Notes: generated by a model not told the origin, from the letters alone. DNA of 64,000 nucleotides from Mannheimia pernigra (GCF_013377995.1 NZ_CP055305.1:558001-622000); one strand, 5' to 3'; numbered from the stretch's first letter, positions 8,557 through 18,279 are shown. A program made the numbers and translations.

Positions 8557-9630
8557 ATGAAATTTAAATTCAAAACGTTTGTAGCTGCATTGGCACTTTC
8601 TGCTGCAACATTCGGTGCATACGCACAGCAATCAGATAAGTTAGTTATTGCTCATCGTGGTGCGAGTGGTTATTTGCCAGAGCATACGTTAGAGTCAAAA
8701 GCTTTAGCCTTTGGGCAACAAGCGGATTATTTAGAGCAAGATCTTGCAATGACTAAAGATAACCACATTATCGTGATTCACGATCATTTCTTAGACGGAT
8801 TAACGGATGTTGCAAAAAAATTCCCAGCTCGTAAACGTGAAGATGGGCGTTATTATGTGGCTGATTTCACCTTAGCAGAAATCCGTACTCTTGAGATGAC
8901 AGAAAACTTTAAAACTGAAGAAGATAAACAAGTTCAAGTTTATCCAAATCGCTTCCCTCTCTGGCAATCTAGTTTCAAAATTCATACTTTTGAAGAAGAA
9001 ATTGAATTTATTCAAGGCTTAGAAAAATCAACGGGTAAACAAATTGGTATCTACCCTGAAATTAAAGCACCGTGGTTACATCATAAAGAAGGGAAAGATA
9101 TTGCTTTAGAAACCTTAAAAGTGTTGAAAAAATATGGCTATGATAAAAAATCATCGCCAGTTTATTTACAAACTTTTGATTTTAATGAGCTAAAACGCAT
9201 TAAAACCGAATTACTTCCCCAGTTAGGAATGGAGTTAAAATTAGTTCAATTAATTGCTTATACTGATTGGAAAGAGACTGAAGAACAAGACAAAGACGGT
9301 AAGTGGATTAATTACGACTACGATTGGATGTTTAAAGAAGGTGCAATGGCGGAAGTGGCAAAATATGCTGACGGTGTTGGGCCAGGCTGGTATATGTTGA
9401 TTGACGATAAGAATTCAAAAGTAGGCGATATTAAATATACGCCACTGGTAGAAGAACTTGCCAAATATAAACTGGAAGTACACCCTTACACGGTACGTAA
9501 AGACGCACTAGCTCCATTTTTTGTCGATGTGGATCAAATGTATGACGCACTATTAAATAAAGCCGGTGCAACAGGTGTATTTACCGATTTCCCTGATACA
9601 GCCGTTGAGTTTTTGAAAAAACAAAAATAA
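8557..9630 (+). CDS. glpQ: Periplasmic glycerophosphodiester phosphodiesterase (protein D homologue)
   Basis: A 357-residue enzyme that splits glycerophosphodiesters (for example glycerophosphocholine) into glycerol-3-phosphate and an alcohol. The family motif VIAHRGASGYLPEHTLESK lies near residue 30 and the metal site DHFLDG near 75. It is very close to H. influenzae protein D throughout. Unlike protein D it shows a signal peptide ending SAATFGAYA-QQ with no lipobox cysteine, so it is predicted to be a soluble periplasmic protein rather than a lipoprotein. The start at 8557 follows GAGG; an in-frame ATG at 8545 adds only four residues. Confidence 0.93.
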   Translation: MKFKFKTFVAALALSAATFGAYAQQSDKLVIAHRGASGYLPEHTLESKALAFGQQADYLEQDLAMTKDNHIIVIHDHFLDGLTDVAKKFPARKREDGRYYVADFTLAEIRTLEMTENFKTEEDKQVQVYPNRFPLWQSSFKIHTFEEEIEFIQGLEKSTGKQIGIYPEIKAPWLHHKEGKDIALETLKVLKKYGYDKKSSPVYLQTFDFNELKRIKTELLPQLGMELKLVQLIAYTDWKETEEQDKDGKWINYDYDWMFKEGAMAEVAKYADGVGPGWYMLIDDKNSKVGDIKYTPLVEELAKYKLEVHPYTVRKDALAPFFVDVDQMYDALLNKAGATGVFTDFPDTAVEFLKKQK

Positions 9631-9645
9631 TTAATTAGTTGAATA

Positions 9646-9693
9646 ACAAGCGGTCTTATTTTTGCAAAATTTTGCAAGAATAAGACCGCTTGT
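9646..9693. terminator. Inverted uptake-sequence terminator after glpQ
   Basis: ACAAGCGGTCTTATT and its perfect complement form a 15-base-pair stem between 9646 and 9693, with uptake sequences at both ends and T-rich flanks. Confidence 0.8.
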
Positions 9694-9896
9694 ATTTTAT
9701 TGCTTATTATTTAGCAGGACTATCCATCTTCGCTAAGGTGAATATGGCGTTTGTTCATATTATCGTGAGAATGATTGAAACAAGCGGTTTTATTTTGTAT
9801 AGATTTTGTAAATCCTTTATTTCTCTATTTTCTTTTGATTATATTTCTTTATAATATATTTTGTTTTTGAATCGAAACTTAAATGGAAGGTGGGTA

Positions 9897-10658
9897 ATGT
9901 CAAAGCGTAATACACAACAACGTCGCCATTTAATTGTGCAGATGGTGCAATCGCAACAGGAAGTAAGTGTTGATGAACTCGCCGAAAGGTTTGAAACCTC
10001 TGAGGTAACCATTAGAAAAGATTTAACCGCTTTAGAAGAAAGTGGTTTTTTATTGCGAAAATATGGCGGTGCGGTAAAAGTTCCGTCGGAGATGATGGAA
10101 GAAGAATTTATTGAGAAACTTTCGATTCAAAAGAAAATGATTGCTCAAGCAGCTCATAATTGTATTCGAGATCATCACCGTATCATTATTGATAGCGGCA
10201 GTACTACAGGTGCGTTGGTTAAAGTCTTAGACCAAATAGGCTTGGTTGTGATGACTAACTCGTTAAATTTAGCGTCGGAATTAATTTCTCTTGAGTGTGA
10301 ACCCACGGTATTAATGACAGGTGGTACTTGGGATAGCCGTTCAGAATCTTTTCAAGGAAAAGTGGCTGAACAAGTGCTACGTTCGTATGATTTTGACCAA
10401 CTTTTCATTGGTGCGGATGGTTTGGACTTAGCTCGTGGCACAACCACTTTCAATGAATTGGTTGGTTTGAGCCAGGTGATGGCGGAAGTCAGCCGAGAAG
10501 TGGTTGTGTTGATTGAGTCACAAAAAATTGGGCGAAAAATGCCTAATATTGAATTGGGATGGGAAAAGATCACGAAAATCATTACCGATAACCAGTTAAG
10601 TTTTGAGACGAAAGAACAAATCGAAAAAATAGGGGTTGAAGTGGTGATTGCTGAGTAA
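9897..10658 (+). CDS. DeoR-family transcriptional regulator
   Basis: A 253-residue repressor-type protein with an N-terminal DeoR helix-turn-helix (VSVDELAERFETSEVTIRKDLTALEE written in parts: VSVDELAERF, SEVTIRKDL) followed by LLRKYGGAV and a phospho-sugar-binding domain (DSGSTTGALV, TNSLNLA, TGGTW). The frame is open from a TTG at 9861, but the ATG at 9897 follows GGAAGGTGGG and gives the family N-terminus. It lies 72 bases upstream of glmS on the same strand, so it may sense an amino-sugar phosphate and control glmS; that is inference. DeoR proteins of this group also regulate sugar operons elsewhere, so another target is possible. Confidence 0.8.
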   Translation: MSKRNTQQRRHLIVQMVQSQQEVSVDELAERFETSEVTIRKDLTALEESGFLLRKYGGAVKVPSEMMEEEFIEKLSIQKKMIAQAAHNCIRDHHRIIIDSGSTTGALVKVLDQIGLVVMTNSLNLASELISLECEPTVLMTGGTWDSRSESFQGKVAEQVLRSYDFDQLFIGADGLDLARGTTTFNELVGLSQVMAEVSREVVVLIESQKIGRKMPNIELGWEKITKIITDNQLSFETKEQIEKIGVEVVIAE

Positions 10659-10730
10659 CGCACCTAAATTCCTGTACGGCTGCCGTACTAAAGTAGATGA
10701 TTTTTTAGTTTAAATTAGGAATGTAAATTT

Positions 10731-12566
10731 ATGTGTGGAATTGTAGGTGCAGTAGCACAACGTAATGTGGCTGAAATCTTAGTTGATGGTTTACACCGCT
10801 TAGAATACCGTGGCTATGATTCAGCTGGTGTGGCAGTATTAAATACCGATGAGAAAAAAATGCAGATCGTTCGCCGTGTCGGTAAAGTGAAAGCATTAGA
10901 TGATGCATTAGAAGCACAGCCATTATTAGGTGGCACAGGTATCGCTCACACTCGTTGGGCAACGCACGGTGAGCCGTCGGAAACGAATGCTCATCCACAT
11001 CGTAGTGGTAAAATTGCGGTAGTGCATAACGGTATTATCGAAAATTACGAAGAGTTAAAAGTGCTGTTACAACAGCGTGGTTATGTATTTCAATCTCAAA
11101 CCGATACTGAAGTTATCGCTCACTTGGTGGAATGGGAGCTACGTTCTGTCTCGTCATTATTAGAAGCAGTGCAAAAAACCGTTATACAATTACGTGGTGC
11201 ATACGGTACGGTTGTATTAAATGAAGCAGAGCCAGAGCATTTAATTGTGGCTCGTTCAGGTAGTCCACTTGTGATCGGTTATGGTGTAGGTGAAAACTTT
11301 TTAGCATCAGATCCATTGGCATTATTAAGCGTAACTCGTCGTTTTGCTTATTTGGAAGAGGGTGATGTAGCAGAAATTACCCGCCGTTCTGTTGAGATTT
11401 ATGACCGTCAAGGCAACAAAGTAGAACGTGAAATTCACGAAGGTCACTTTGAAGCCGATGCTGCGGATAAAGGTCAATATCGCCACTATATGCAAAAAGA
11501 GATTTTTGAACAACCGGTGGCGATTATGAACACCCTAGACGGCCGTATTAAAGACGGTAAAGTGGATCTTTCAGCGATTGCTCCAAATGCCACTGAGATT
11601 CTCTCTAAAGTGCAACATGTTCAAATTGTGGCTTGCGGTACTTCATACAATGCTGGTATGGTGGCTCGTTATTGGTTTGAATCTTTAGCTGGCGTAAGCT
11701 GTGATGTGGAAATTGCCTCAGAATTCCGCTACCGTAAATTTGTCACACGCCCGAACAGCTTATTAATCACGCTTTCTCAGTCAGGCGAAACGGCGGATAC
11801 TTTAGCCGCACTTCGTTTAGCTAAAGAGTCTGGTTATATGGCGGCAATGACGGTGTGTAACGTGGCAAGTTCATCTTTAGTGCGTGAATCTGATCTAGCG
11901 TTCTTAACCAAAGCTGGTGTGGAAATTGGAGTAGCATCAACGAAAGCCTTTACCACACAATTAACCTGTTTATTATTATTAAATGTGGCAATCGGTCGTT
12001 TACAAGGCAATATGAGCGAAGAACAAGAACATCACATTGTGCAATCTTTGCAACGCTTACCAGCTCAAATTGAAAGTGCGTTAGTGTTCGATAAACAAAT
12101 CGAAAAATTATCGGAAGATTTTGCTGATAAACACCACACTTTATTCTTAGGACGTGGCGAATATTATCCAATCGCAATGGAATCAGCATTGAAATTAAAA
12201 GAGATTTCATACATTCATGCTGAAGCCTACGCAGCAGGTGAATTAAAACATGGTCCGTTAGCGTTAATTGACAGCGATATGCCTGTTGTGGTGGTTGTAC
12301 CGGAAAATGATTTACTTGAAAAAGTGAAATCAAACATCGAAGAAGTGCGTGCCCGTGGTGGTCAATTATATGTATTTGCCGATCACGATGCCGGTTTTGA
12401 AGAAGCAGAAGGTTTCAAAACTATCGTATTACCAAAAGTAGATGAAGTAACCGCACCGATTTTCTATACCGTGCCGTTACAACTGCTTTCATATCACATC
12501 GCTTTAATTAAAGGCACAGATGTGGATCAACCTCGTAACTTAGCGAAAGCGGTAACCGTAGAGTAA
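10731..12566 (+). CDS. glmS: Glutamine-fructose-6-phosphate aminotransferase (isomerising)
   Basis: A 611-residue enzyme that makes glucosamine-6-phosphate from fructose-6-phosphate and glutamine, the first step of UDP-GlcNAc synthesis for peptidoglycan and lipid A. The N-terminal nucleophile cysteine follows Met (MCGIVGA); the glutaminase domain has THTRWATHGEPSE-like IAHTRWATHG. Two SIS sugar domains follow, with VACGTSYNAG near residue 300 and LSQSGETADT near 348. The C-terminus DQPRNLAKAVTVE is the family signature. Length matches E. coli GlmS (609). A strong terminator follows. I see no glmS ribozyme-like structure in the short leader, as expected in Gram-negatives. Confidence 0.97.
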   Translation: MCGIVGAVAQRNVAEILVDGLHRLEYRGYDSAGVAVLNTDEKKMQIVRRVGKVKALDDALEAQPLLGGTGIAHTRWATHGEPSETNAHPHRSGKIAVVHNGIIENYEELKVLLQQRGYVFQSQTDTEVIAHLVEWELRSVSSLLEAVQKTVIQLRGAYGTVVLNEAEPEHLIVARSGSPLVIGYGVGENFLASDPLALLSVTRRFAYLEEGDVAEITRRSVEIYDRQGNKVEREIHEGHFEADAADKGQYRHYMQKEIFEQPVAIMNTLDGRIKDGKVDLSAIAPNATEILSKVQHVQIVACGTSYNAGMVARYWFESLAGVSCDVEIASEFRYRKFVTRPNSLLITLSQSGETADTLAALRLAKESGYMAAMTVCNVASSSLVRESDLAFLTKAGVEIGVASTKAFTTQLTCLLLLNVAIGRLQGNMSEEQEHHIVQSLQRLPAQIESALVFDKQIEKLSEDFADKHHTLFLGRGEYYPIAMESALKLKEISYIHAEAYAAGELKHGPLALIDSDMPVVVVVPENDLLEKVKSNIEEVRARGGQLYVFADHDAGFEEAEGFKTIVLPKVDEVTAPIFYTVPLQLLSYHIALIKGTDVDQPRNLAKAVTVE

Positions 12567-12575
12567 CGATAAAAG

Positions 12576-12608
12576 AAAAACCTTATTCAGCAATGAATAA
12601 GGTTTTTT
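12576..12608 (+). terminator. Rho-independent terminator of glmS
   Basis: AAAAACCTTATTCA, loop GCAA, then the perfect complement TGAATAAGGTTTTT and further T residues, starting ten bases after the stop codon. Confidence 0.9.
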
Positions 12609-12695
12609 CTTCCTTGAAGTTTACAAGCGGTCAAAAAAGTAAAATTTTTTGCAAATATACTTACTAACCGCTAGCTACCATCCGTTGCAAATCGG

Positions 12696-13521
12696 TTACT
12701 TGGCTAATAGTTCTTCTTTCTCTCCATACACCGGCATTAAGGTTTTTTCATAAGCTGCTTTTAATTTTCCATTGGTTTTGAATTGGCTGATTTCTTGATT
12801 AATGAAATCAAGCAATGCTTTATTGCCTTTTTGTACCGCCGGAGCAATTTGCTCTGCCGGGCCAATGTTACCAATAGCAACATCAAAATCCGCATTTTCT
12901 TTTGCCCATGCCTAAACCAGAGCGTTATCGTGTGCTAAGGCAACACCACGCCCATCTTTTAAGGCATTGAAGGTTTCAGTATTGTGGTCGAATTTTAATA
13001 ACTGAATTTCAGGGTGATTTTTGCTGAAATAGGCATCAGCCGTTGTGCCTTTATTCACTAATAAGGTTTTGCCTTCGAGTTGTTTTACATCTGTAATTGG
13101 GGCATTTTTCGGCGAAACCACACCTAATGCTACGTTCATATAAGGTTCAGCAAAATCCACTACTTCTGCACGCTCAGGCGTTTTAGTATAGTTGGCTAAG
13201 ACTAAATCTACTTAAGTATTCCACACGGTTTGCTGCTTCTGTGAGTACGAATTCCACTTTGTCAGGACTACCGAGTAAGTCATTGGCGATTTCTTTTGCA
13301 ATTTCCACATCAAAACCTTGGCTTTTACCGTTGGCATCAACATAACCAAATGGTGGTTTATCGCTAAATACGCCGATGCGAATCACGCCTTTTTCTTTAA
13401 TTTGAGCCATGCTGTCTTTTGCTGGTGTATTTTGAGTAGTATTGCCGTTATCACAAGCGGTTAATGTCAAGGCAGCAAAGGCAGTGGCAATTAAGGTTTT
13501 TAAAAAGGTTGAACGTTTCAT
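12696..13521 (-). pseudogene. Polar amino-acid ABC transporter substrate-binding lipoprotein, broken
   Basis: The reading frame begins at 13521 with a lipoprotein signal (MKRSTFLKTLIATAFAALT then LTAC), then a family 3 solute-binding domain (GVIRIGVFSDKPPFGYVD). Two lesions break it. Near 13213 the frame shifts: RVEYL continues in another frame as VDLVLANYTKTPERAEVVDF, and a few bases appear deleted. At 12912-12914 an in-frame TAG interrupts DNALV-AWAKENADFDV. The remaining C-terminal part runs to a stop at 12696. A functional protein is not expected. It follows an ABC ATPase gene, and matching permeases lie at 25282-26600, on the other side of an 11-kb block. Confidence 0.85.
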
Positions 13522-13541
13522 AATCATTCCTCAAATAGTAG

Positions 13542-14273
13542 TTAATAATCTAAACCGTGTAAGAACTGTTTAGCTCGTTCGGTTTTGGGAGCGTTAAAAA
13601 AGATCTGTGGAGGAGCTTGTTCAATGATCTCTCCTTTATCCATAAAGACGATGCGATCGGCAACCTTCTCTGCAAAGCCCATCTCGTGAGTAACAATGAG
13701 CATTGAAATTCCCTCACCTGCCAATTCAAGTACCACATCTAACACTTCTCGTACCATTTCAGGGGCAAGTGCTGCTGTAATTTCATCTAGCAAAATAACT
13801 TCAGGGTTCATACACAACGCTCGTACGATGGCGATCCGTTGTTTCTGCCCGCCATACAGTTCTCGTGGAAAAGCGGTTTTTCTATCAAATAAACCAACTC
13901 GTTTTAAGAGTAAATCTGCCTGAGCTTCCACTTCTTCCCGACTGCGTTTTTGAGCCTTTAATGGGCCAAGTAAAATATTTTCAATAACGTTTAAATGGGC
14001 GAATAATTCATAGCTTTGGAATACCATTCCCACTTTTTGCCGAGATTGCTCACAACTCAAATCTTTGCCAAATTCGCCAACACCTTGCATTGAAATTGTA
14101 CCTCCTTGTTTATCTTCCAAGCCATTAATACAGCGAAGCAAGGTACTCTTACCACAGCCAGAAGGCCCAAGCAGCACAACAACTTCGCCTTTATGCAAAT
14201 CTAAACTCAGATTATTAATTGCGACAGTCTCGCCATATTTTTTATGCAAGTTTTGAATAGAAAGTAAAGGCAT
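13542..14273 (-). CDS. Polar amino-acid ABC transporter ATP-binding protein, with unusual motifs
   Basis: A 243-residue ATPase of the GlnQ/HisP type. Walker A is intact (GPSGCGKST, about residues 36-44), as are the Q-loop (MVFQSYELF), Walker B (VILLDE, 159-164) and the switch histidine (IVTHEMGFA). Two key motifs deviate: the ABC signature reads LYGGQ instead of LSGGQ (Tyr at 140), and the D-loop reads AALAPE instead of SALDPE (Ala at 170). The frame is complete, but with a broken binding protein downstream these changes suggest relaxed selection. It lies in the same direction as the permease genes at 25282-26600 and was probably once contiguous with them. Confidence 0.82.
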   Translation of the reverse strand: MPLLSIQNLHKKYGETVAINNLSLDLHKGEVVVLLGPSGCGKSTLLRCINGLEDKQGGTISMQGVGEFGKDLSCEQSRQKVGMVFQSYELFAHLNVIENILLGPLKAQKRSREEVEAQADLLLKRVGLFDRKTAFPRELYGGQKQRIAIVRALCMNPEVILLDEITAALAPEMVREVLDVVLELAGEGISMLIVTHEMGFAEKVADRIVFMDKGEIIEQAPPQIFFNAPKTERAKQFLHGLDY

Positions 14274-14397
14274 ATATGCGTAACGTTAAGTTATTTATGA
14301 AAGCATTTTGCAGAAAAATAATTAAGAAAGGGAATCATAAGAAGCTATTTTGTATAACTTTTGATTATAAGGAATGTTTTTAATAAGAAGATTAAAA

Positions 14398-14426
14398 AAG
14401 AGCTAATCATCATAAGATTAGCTCTT
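14398..14426 (-). terminator. Terminator after the membrane-anchored hydrolase gene
   Basis: AAGAGCTAATC (14398-14408) pairs perfectly with GATTAGCTCTT (14416-14426); the minus strand continues into TTTTTTAAT. Confidence 0.75.
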
Positions 14427-14443
14427 GGTATATATTTAGTAAA

Positions 14444-16237
14444 TTAGGCTAAAAACCGTCCGATTACTTGCCCACCAACCATAATCCAAGCCATCAACAT
14501 TGAGGTAAAAAACACCCCTAAGTAGATATAGCCAGTTTTAAGGTAACACCAGTGGTTGATAATCGTAAATACCACAAACTGTGGAATAATAACTGCTAAC
14601 ATCATCATCCATCGACCACCAAATTGAGGCAATCCGAGTATGTCAAAACCCGGCCCTATTTGCATAAAGTTCGGTACAAAATGGAATAACCATAAAATGA
14701 CTAATCCACCTGCAGCAAATAAGATGGTTTTGAATGACCAACTCAAGAGGGTTGAGGAAAAACTGCTTGATAATGGCTGTTTCATTTGTACAGATACAAT
14801 TAAACCATTAAAACTGAGGAAGAAGAGCAAAATTGGTATCCAATAAATGAAAAATAGTTCAAAGCGTTCTATCGTTAATGGTTTTAGTAACGGCCATAAG
14901 AAGCGTAATTCCGTCCCCCAAATTGAATGAGCAATAAAGGCGATAGCATAGAGCCAAATAACTAACACTATACTTAGCATTAAATTGCGTCCGATAGCTT
15001 TACTTGTACTAAAGTGGCTTAATACGCCAAATTCTGCTAATGAAATCGTGCTTGTTTTTTTCCAAAGGAAGAAAAACAGGAAGTTAATCACAGCACTAAC
15101 CGACAGCCAAGTGATAATTCCATTCCCCATCTCTAAAGGCATAAAGCTCAATTTTGCAGCAATGGGCTCATTCGCTCCACCCCATTGGGTTAATAAAGGA
15201 TAAAGTACGATAGTAACTGCAATATTAATTACTGCAAATAACCGCCAACGGCTTGGTGTGATTGCCATCTTGGTAGTAACGGTTTGTGTTGCCGCAGCAA
15301 AATAAGGGGCTTTTAGTAAATGATTTGCTAAAAACAATGCAGAAATAACAGCAAAAAATAGGGCAAATAGGCCGCTAAACTCTTTATACCAATAGGTTTG
15401 TTGCTCAGGCTCAATCCAGCCTTCTCCTTTTTCGCCATTTTGGAGAGCTTGGTTAAACCAAAGAATTGCTTCTTTATTACTGTGTTCTGCGATCATTACA
15501 CCTAAATGCGTGCCATCAACTAAGGCTGCTCGGCGTGCTGAACCATCATTGAAGTTGCCGTAAGTATGATCCCATTTCAAGTTTTCACCACTAGGCAATG
15601 AGAAAGCGGTCAATCTTGCTTCATTATTTACAAGATCTTTTACCGGGAACGTTTTTTCCCGATAAATTCCAATTTCTTCATATAACCCCTGTGTTAATAA
15701 GTAGTTGTTTAACTCTTTATCGCCACCATTGCTACTTAAACCATTTACTGCTTTGTGATCAGGGTTTAGTTTTGCTACTCGGATCGCATTTAATGCCCCT
15801 GTGGAATGCCCAAAGATCCCCAGTTTTTCCTTATCAACGAAAGGAAGCGTTTTTAAATATTGATAGCCATTATTTGCACCGCTGATCGTTTTATTCGAGG
15901 CTGGTAATTTTGTTGAGTAGCCGTGACCAAAGTGGTCAATGGCTAATACTACAAAACCTCGCTTTGCCAGTTCTAATGCACCAAAAGTATTGGTGGCTTC
16001 TTTATCGCTTTGATAACCGTGCAATGCCAAGAGGGCAGGTTTAGGCGAGTTTTCAGTTGCAGAGATCGGACGATAGAGTTTGGCTATCATCGGTTGATTC
16101 TGCTCCGTCATAAAGCTCACGGTTGAAACATCAATTCTGCCGAAATCCCGCTCAATCAATGAGCCAATATAACTACTGATAAAACTCAATGCTAAGAAAA
16201 TAATGGCTAACACTAAGCTAAATTTACTTGTTTTCAT
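14444..16237 (-). CDS. Alpha/beta hydrolase fused to a polytopic membrane domain
   Basis: A 597-residue protein. An N-terminal membrane anchor (about residues 7-28) is followed by an alpha/beta hydrolase domain with LLALHGYQSD (oxyanion region), AIDHFGHG and the nucleophile elbow GHSTG (Ser145 expected catalytic). From about residue 290 the protein has seven or eight hydrophobic segments (for example FSGLFALFFAVISALFLAN and IWLYAIAFIAHSIWG). I recognise the hydrolase fold but not a named family; substrate unknown. It is eight bases downstream of a cyclase-family gene on the same strand, so the two are probably an operon. The hydrolase domain probably faces the periplasm, by inference from the N-terminal anchor. 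Confidence 0.75.
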   Translation of the reverse strand: MKTSKFSLVLAIIFLALSFISSYIGSLIERDFGRIDVSTVSFMTEQNQPMIAKLYRPISATENSPKPALLALHGYQSDKEATNTFGALELAKRGFVVLAIDHFGHGYSTKLPASNKTISGANNGYQYLKTLPFVDKEKLGIFGHSTGALNAIRVAKLNPDHKAVNGLSSNGGDKELNNYLLTQGLYEEIGIYREKTFPVKDLVNNEARLTAFSLPSGENLKWDHTYGNFNDGSARRAALVDGTHLGVMIAEHSNKEAILWFNQALQNGEKGEGWIEPEQQTYWYKEFSGLFALFFAVISALFLANHLLKAPYFAAATQTVTTKMAITPSRWRLFAVINIAVTIVLYPLLTQWGGANEPIAAKLSFMPLEMGNGIITWLSVSAVINFLFFFLWKKTSTISLAEFGVLSHFSTSKAIGRNLMLSIVLVIWLYAIAFIAHSIWGTELRFLWPLLKPLTIERFELFFIYWIPILLFFLSFNGLIVSVQMKQPLSSSFSSTLLSWSFKTILFAAGGLVILWLFHFVPNFMQIGPGFDILGLPQFGGRWMMMLAVIIPQFVVFTIINHWCYLKTGYIYLGVFFTSMLMAWIMVGGQVIGRFLA

Positions 16238-16245
16238 CTTTTTTC

Positions 16246-16920
16246 CTATTGGATTTCTGCCAAGACTGTAACTTGCGAGCTATCAACGCCTTTTACTCGT
16301 AAAGGTAAAGCAAACACTTTTTTGAGTTGCTCAGCTTTTACTTCCGATAACATTAAATCCTCAATAATGCAGATAAAATTCGAGCTATACATTCCAAGCA
16401 TAACTTGATGGGCTTTTACACCGTGATCAGGGTGAGCTGGGGAAGCCAGCGAAATAAAATCAAATCCAATCGCTTTCAAATTTGCTGCATTTTTAATCAA
16501 AAATTCGGCACATTGAATGCTAACTGCTCCACCATTATGGGCATATTCGCTCGGATTTTCCTTGCGTAGCTGTTCAAAACCTGTACGGATCAATAACAAA
16601 TCAGCTTGTTGAATAGCGGCTAAATGTGGTTGTAGATCCTCAGGTTCTATCATCTGCCCTGATTGTTTCGGAATATCTAGCAACAAGGGTTTTTCATAGA
16701 TAAATTGAGAAAGCGGCAGCTCCGTAATTGTTACGCCATTCGGATTAAAATGGCGAGGGGCATCAAAGTGCGATCCAAAATGGTTAAACAGATGAATTTT
16801 GGAACTGTTATACACATCACCTTTATCAGTACTCGTACAAGTTTCTAAGCTCAATGTCGGCTCGCTGGGAAAACCAGGGTCATTCACATCTAATGGATAA
16901 GAAAGATATTGATACGTCAT
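16246..16920 (-). CDS. Cyclase/arylformamidase-family metal hydrolase
   Basis: A 224-residue member of the cyclase family (Pfam Cyclase), which includes kynurenine formamidase and isatin hydrolase. The metal-binding signature HxGxHxDxPxH appears as H47-F-G-S-H51-F-D53-A-P-R-H57. The C-terminal half has IGFDFISLASPAHPDHG with further likely ligands. No signal peptide is seen. The start at 16920 follows GAGGA; the longer frame to 16959 lacks a ribosome site and overlaps the upstream gene. It lies between two hydrolase-type genes; substrate unknown, probably an amide or lactone. Confidence 0.8.
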   Translation of the reverse strand: MTYQYLSYPLDVNDPGFPSEPTLSLETCTSTDKGDVYNSSKIHLFNHFGSHFDAPRHFNPNGVTITELPLSQFIYEKPLLLDIPKQSGQMIEPEDLQPHLAAIQQADLLLIRTGFEQLRKENPSEYAHNGGAVSIQCAEFLIKNAANLKAIGFDFISLASPAHPDHGVKAHQVMLGMYSSNFICIIEDLMLSEVKAEQLKKVFALPLRVKGVDSSQVTVLAEIQ

Positions 16921-16931
16921 AATAAAGTCCT

Positions 16932-18279
16932 CTATGGGCGTTTTTGTTGAAGTAACCACTCAATCACTTCAGGGCTGTTATACACAGCGTCCCAAGTGTT
17001 GTGAGGGTTGTTATTGACAATACCGTTGTCGCCGGCTTGTTCAAAGCTAAATTCGGTGTATTTCACATTTGGGGCATTAAGCTGCTCGTGTAGAATTTGG
17101 TAGTTGATGCGAGAGCCTTTTACAGGCGAGACTTTGTCTTCTTTGCTGTGGAAGAACCAAATCGGTAAATCTTTAATTGCCGCTAAGTTCTCTTTGGTTG
17201 CGTTGCCGTCCACCCATTCGTTGGTGTAGGCTTCACGACCGCTCATTAATAATGCTCCTGCAAAGAAATTCGGGCGAGCCAGCAACAGATTTAATCCGCC
17301 TTCTGCTCCTCGAGATAAGCCATTCACATAGATGCGGTTGATATCAATTTGTGGGTTGGCTTTGATGGTTTCATCAATCATTTTGAATACAAGGTTGATA
17401 CGGTTGTCTGTCTGTCTGCCAATGAATACCGCCTTTTTGCCCTTTGGCAGCATTATCAAATGGGTCAAAGACTTGGTCATATTGCGGTGCCAGCACAAAA
17501 CTTGGCTCATAAGGTGAGGTTGCAATCGCCCCTTTACTGGAAATTAAGTGAGCAAGATTATCGGAACCCACTTGCCCTGAACCGTGTAGGAAAATCACAA
17601 GCGGGTATTTTTCGCCATTTTTTTGCAAAGGCGAATAGAGCCGATAGTTCAGCTTATTTTCAGGCTTATCTAAGTTCACTTGTTTTGTTTTGAAATCGTC
17701 AAGGTAAGTGGTTTTGATTTTTTCAGGCTCGGCAGTTTGTGTCCACTCTGCTTTGCCTAAGGTTGTGCCATTAGTTAATTTGAGTAAGCCTTTTTGTTCT
17801 ACCGAATAGGCTAAGCGATTTGCAAAAAATTCAGGAATTTTGACCGCTTGTACTTTCTCTGTTTCTACAATGTTGCCGTTTTCATCTTTGGATTTAAACT
17901 TCATCGGTGCTTTATTGGCATCTTTTACGCTATAAGTTGCCGCATTTTTATCTGCCGTATCTAATTCAACAATCACAAATTTACCGGCTTGCGGAAGTGC
18001 GGTCGTTTTTGGCTCGGCATTCACATAGGCTTTCAATACTGAACGGCTTTCCTTTTCCGCATTGTCTAAACTGGTTTGGATTTGGTAAAGTTGGCGAAGA
18101 TCGCTACCCGACAGCACATTTTCAGGGTATTCCAACGCCAATCCGTTAATTTTTTGCCCTTGAGCGGTGATTTCTGCCAGCAGAGTAATATTGACTGCCT
18201 CGTTAGGTTTAATTTCATCGGCAGCGTATAGGAAAGTGGAAAACGCTAGTCCTGCAAGAAGGGAGAGAGGTTTTTTCAT
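16932..18279 (-). pseudogene. Secreted esterase/peptidase-like hydrolase, frameshifted in a TGTC repeat
   Basis: The N-terminal frame starts at 18279 (MKKPLSLLAGLAFSTFLYA, a signal peptide) and carries a domain rich in VKDANKAPMKF-type sequence, then an alpha/beta hydrolase start (YPLVIFLHGSG). It runs out of frame near 17405-17418, where TGTC occurs three and a half times. With one unit fewer the sequence would read GIHWQTDNRINLVFKMIDE and continue to the nucleophile motif NGLSRGAEG and a stop at 16932. The full product would be about 447 residues, periplasmic, of the PHB-depolymerase/dienelactone hydrolase type. It is either a pseudogene or a gene switched by slippage of a short four-base repeat. 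The cyclase gene follows after 11 bases. Confidence 0.78.
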
